Positions 61,359 through 63,658 of a DNA stretch of 63,658 nt are shown here, piece by piece. The notes below the pieces were generated by a model. It ran no database searches and was not told the DNA's origin. It worked only from the letters and a program-made list of their open reading frames with translations. The DNA is taken from NCBI GenBank assembly GCA_002751075.1, contig NAOQ01000253.1, positions 3,400-67,057 on the forward strand, read 5' to 3'. A program made the position numbers and the translations under genes. The stretch is from Ichthyophonus hoferi. Taxonomy: Eukaryota > Opisthokonta > Ichthyosporea > Ichthyophonida > Ichthyophonidae. Each line of letters starts with the position of its first letter. Position 1 is the first letter of the stretch.

Positions 61359-63658
61359 ATGGATATTATAAGAAGAACAGAAAGGTCTAATGACACCATG
61401 GAGATGCCTCCTGAACTGCCACCCCTCCCACCACCAAGACACCTTAAGAATGATAAGGCAAGATCAAGCGCGACTGATAGCGTTAATCTTTCTGCTGAGC
61501 TGCTTCCAAGATTTATGAAAGATGACATCTTTCATCACCTCTCAAAGAAAAAATCTGACAGGTCGTCTTTGGATGTCAGTGTAGATGCCATACAGCAACA
61601 GCATGAGAAGGCTCTTCTTGCCTCGGGAGAGGAGGTAGAGGTGGTAGATATTGAAAGCTTGTGGGAGATGGAGACTCCAGAGATAGTTGCTGCCTTGTTG
61701 CTAGAGGGAAAGCGTGTCAGAAGATTGGACATTTGTTTTTATCTCTCTAGAAAGTATGTGGTTTAATATATATATATTATGCTGTGTTAAATAGACGTGT
61801 TGATAGATTTGGTATTGCTGCAATTAGCTATATATATCTATATGTTTTGAGGGTGCGCGAGAGAGCGACAGAGAACGAGGTAGAAATGCATTCTTTTTCA
61901 CGTGTAAGAAACCTTTTGTATATGTGCCAGTGCTTTTATTATAATATTTTATTGTATGTTTGCTGTTAGTCAATGTAGGTATTGATTTATGTGTAATTAG
62001 ATGGATTCCTGTTATAAGTGTTATTTGAAGATAAAATATAAAGCGAGTGTATAATTGGATATAATGGTAGTATATGGAAGAGGGTAAATGATATGGAAAT
62101 ACACTCACTGGCTAAAAGTCAGTGTACTAAAGGTGGGTGATGGAGAGAAAAGAAGAGGTAATATGCTAGCATGTATATACATAGACAGGGTAACCATAGT
62201 AAGCAAGGAAAGTGAAGGTAACCAATGACGTGGGGTGTAGGACGGACTATGGTATGCAGGTAGCCATCGAATACTTTAAGTTGTTTAACTTTGAAGGAGT
62301 TTCTCTTGATAATGCTCTAAGGTAAAGTTGGTCTGTGTGTATGTATAGCCATCGTTTTTATATCCTATTACTTATAATACATCTTTATATTATTATTATC
62401 TCTTACTCGTAACGAAGTATTCTCTCTACCCTATAGTATATGTAGGTATAGTAGAGTTTGGTATGGTATAGTATATGTAGGTATGATATCAATTTCATAC
62501 TCTTTTCATTTTATTTCTTATGTTTTTTTTGGTTTATTTCCCATGTGGTTTTATTCCATAACAGCAATACCCCACACCATCTTGTTTTATGATCTATGTT
62601 TAGTATAATATAGTTTAGTATTGTATGTATACACACATTGAGCACCTCTCAACCCTCTTCCTTTTCATCCAATCATACATCCATTCGACCTCTATTATTA
62701 ACCAATGGCAACAATAGGCAGTTCTTTGCCAACATATATTTGGAAGGTGAGACACACGATAAGGCCAGGGTATTGGATCATTTTTCAAGACGTTACTTTG
62801 ATGCTAATCCTGGAGTCTTTGTTTCATTGGATGCTTGTAATGCCATGGTGTTTGCTGTAAGTGAATTTTATATTAATAACTAGTGTATGTGTGTATGTGT
62901 GGATTATAATATAACATTAGAAGTATATATATATATATTTAAAATGCATATATTAAAACCCATTAATCTAGAAGTAAACAAATAAATATACTTGCAACAA
63001 TAATGAACTGTGAACTCTCCCTATACTAAAATTTTAACAACACTTTCCTATAGGTGGTTCTTCTGAACACAGATCTTCACAATCCCAACGTAGAAAGAAG
63101 AATGACATTGAATGATTTCCTGAGAAACACACAAGGACAGAACGACGGAAATGATTTCCCACACGAAATGCTTAAGGTATCCTATTACCTTATTAGTCTC
63201 TATCCTATTACCTTATTAGTTTTTATTCTATTACTTTATTAGTCTCTATTCTATTACCTTATTAGTCTACCATATTACCCTATTAGTCTTTCTGTCTCTC
63301 TTTCTTCTATTCTCTACTCTCTTTATCATTTTTTTTTAATACTTTTCTTGCTATTTTATAATTTATTCCTCTACTTTACTTACATATATATCCATTTAGG
63401 AATATGATTAACTTATTTATATTTATTGTTCCATCATTTGCTACTACCTTCAGGTGATCTCAAGATTATCCTATCAGTGTGTGTGGGTTAACCCAAAAAA
63501 AATCTTTCTATAATGATATACAACAGACTAGTGTCTTAAAATACAACAATATACTATCTTACTATATGTTGTTATGGTATGTAGTATATAATAGATATAG
63601 TAGCGTATATACTACAAGGCTCATAGTAATCAATATATATATATATATATATATATAT
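61359..63658 (+). CDS. Arf guanine-nucleotide exchange factor with Sec7 domain, EFA6/PSD-like (5' part)
   Basis: Sec7 domains exchange GDP for GTP on Arf GTPases at membranes. Visible exons are 61359-61753, 62241-62321, 62718-62856 and 63054-63176. They join in phase to 246 residues, and the gene continues beyond the window. Residues 1 to about 90 are Pro- and Lys/Ser-rich (MPPELPPLPPPR) and probably disordered. The Sec7 domain starts near residue 105 (ETPEIVAALLLEGKRVRRLD). It continues through VAIEYFKLFNFEGVSLDNALRQ-type helices, LEGETHD (with the catalytic glutamate equivalent to E156 of ARNO), RVLDHFSRRYFDANPGVF, VVLLNTDLHNPNV and LNDFLRNTQGQNDGNDFPHEMLK. HFSRRY and LLNTDLH favour EFA6/PSD. 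HNPNV also occurs in cytohesins, so these cannot be fully separated without the PH domain. In exon 2 the AG at 62240 is required, because the AG at 62259 would put TAG in frame at once. Confidence 0.9.
63177..63290 (+). repeat. Minisatellite, unit of about 23 bases
   Basis: Five imperfect copies of TATCCTATTACCTTATTAGTCT-like units begin at the donor of the last visible Sec7-gene exon. Confidence 0.85.
63630..63658. repeat. TA dinucleotide microsatellite at the window edge
   Basis: An (AT)n run ends the window. Confidence 0.9.

Noticed and set aside
61343-61528. Minus-strand frame with a glycine-rich stretch
   Set aside because: It is the antisense shadow of the proline-rich N-terminus of the Sec7-domain gene.

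Overview
This is an AT-rich, intron-dense nuclear window (about two-thirds A+T by eye) from a eukaryote. Six host genes can be read with splice-consistent exon structures. They are eIF3c (+, 1516-12622), SSNA1/NA14 (+, 15735-18814), the regulatory small subunit of acetolactate synthase (-, 20409-23197), mitochondrial ketol-acid reductoisomerase (+, 26282-31341), eIF4A (-, 35587-38869) and the 5' part of a Sec7-domain Arf exchange factor of the EFA6/PSD type (+, 61359 to beyond the window edge). Mitochondrial valine/isoleucine synthesis enzymes exclude a typical animal. The opisthokont-like eIF3c and eIF4A, SSNA1 (a centriole/basal-body protein) and the EFA6-like Sec7 domain suggest a unicellular holozoan or an early-branching, flagellated fungus-like lineage. 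That placement is an inference with low confidence.

Layout: 1-1.5 kb is AT-rich upstream DNA with a GC-rich palindrome centred on CACGTG close to eIF3c. 1.5-12.6 kb is eIF3c in 22 exons, several introns of which contain local tandem duplications, one copying an exon/intron junction. 13.5-15.15 kb is a long foldback element with arms of about 0.7 kb. 15.7-18.8 kb is SSNA1, interrupted in intron 1 by a 742-base assembly gap. 20.4-31.3 kb holds two branched-chain amino acid genes head to head (ILV6-type and ILV5-type), about 3.1 kb apart, with a solo LTR inside an ILV5 intron. 31.3-35.6 kb is a convergent intergenic region with a 240-base gap, a small inverted repeat and an LTR fragment. 35.6-38.9 kb is eIF4A. 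39-44 kb is mostly unassigned, with another LTR copy at 40.1-40.5 kb.

44.6-54.6 kb is a repeat-rich island. It holds a Lys/Glu-rich decayed coding relic with a coilin-like C-terminal motif, two near-perfect large palindromes (46.09-47.02 and 47.78-48.90 kb), long microsatellites, a decayed Gln-rich reverse-strand coding relic, a hAT-type transposase fragment (53.1-53.7 kb) and a single arm of the same foldback family seen at 13.5 kb. 54.6-61.3 kb has no recognisable gene apart from an inverted LTR copy at 58.2-58.6 kb.

Functionally, eIF3c and eIF4A both act in cap-dependent translation initiation. The ILV6/ILV5 pair would provide steps one (regulation) and two of mitochondrial branched-chain amino acid synthesis. 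All exon borders were inferred by hand from reading frame, GT/AG sites and remembered family sequences. No search or alignment program was run.
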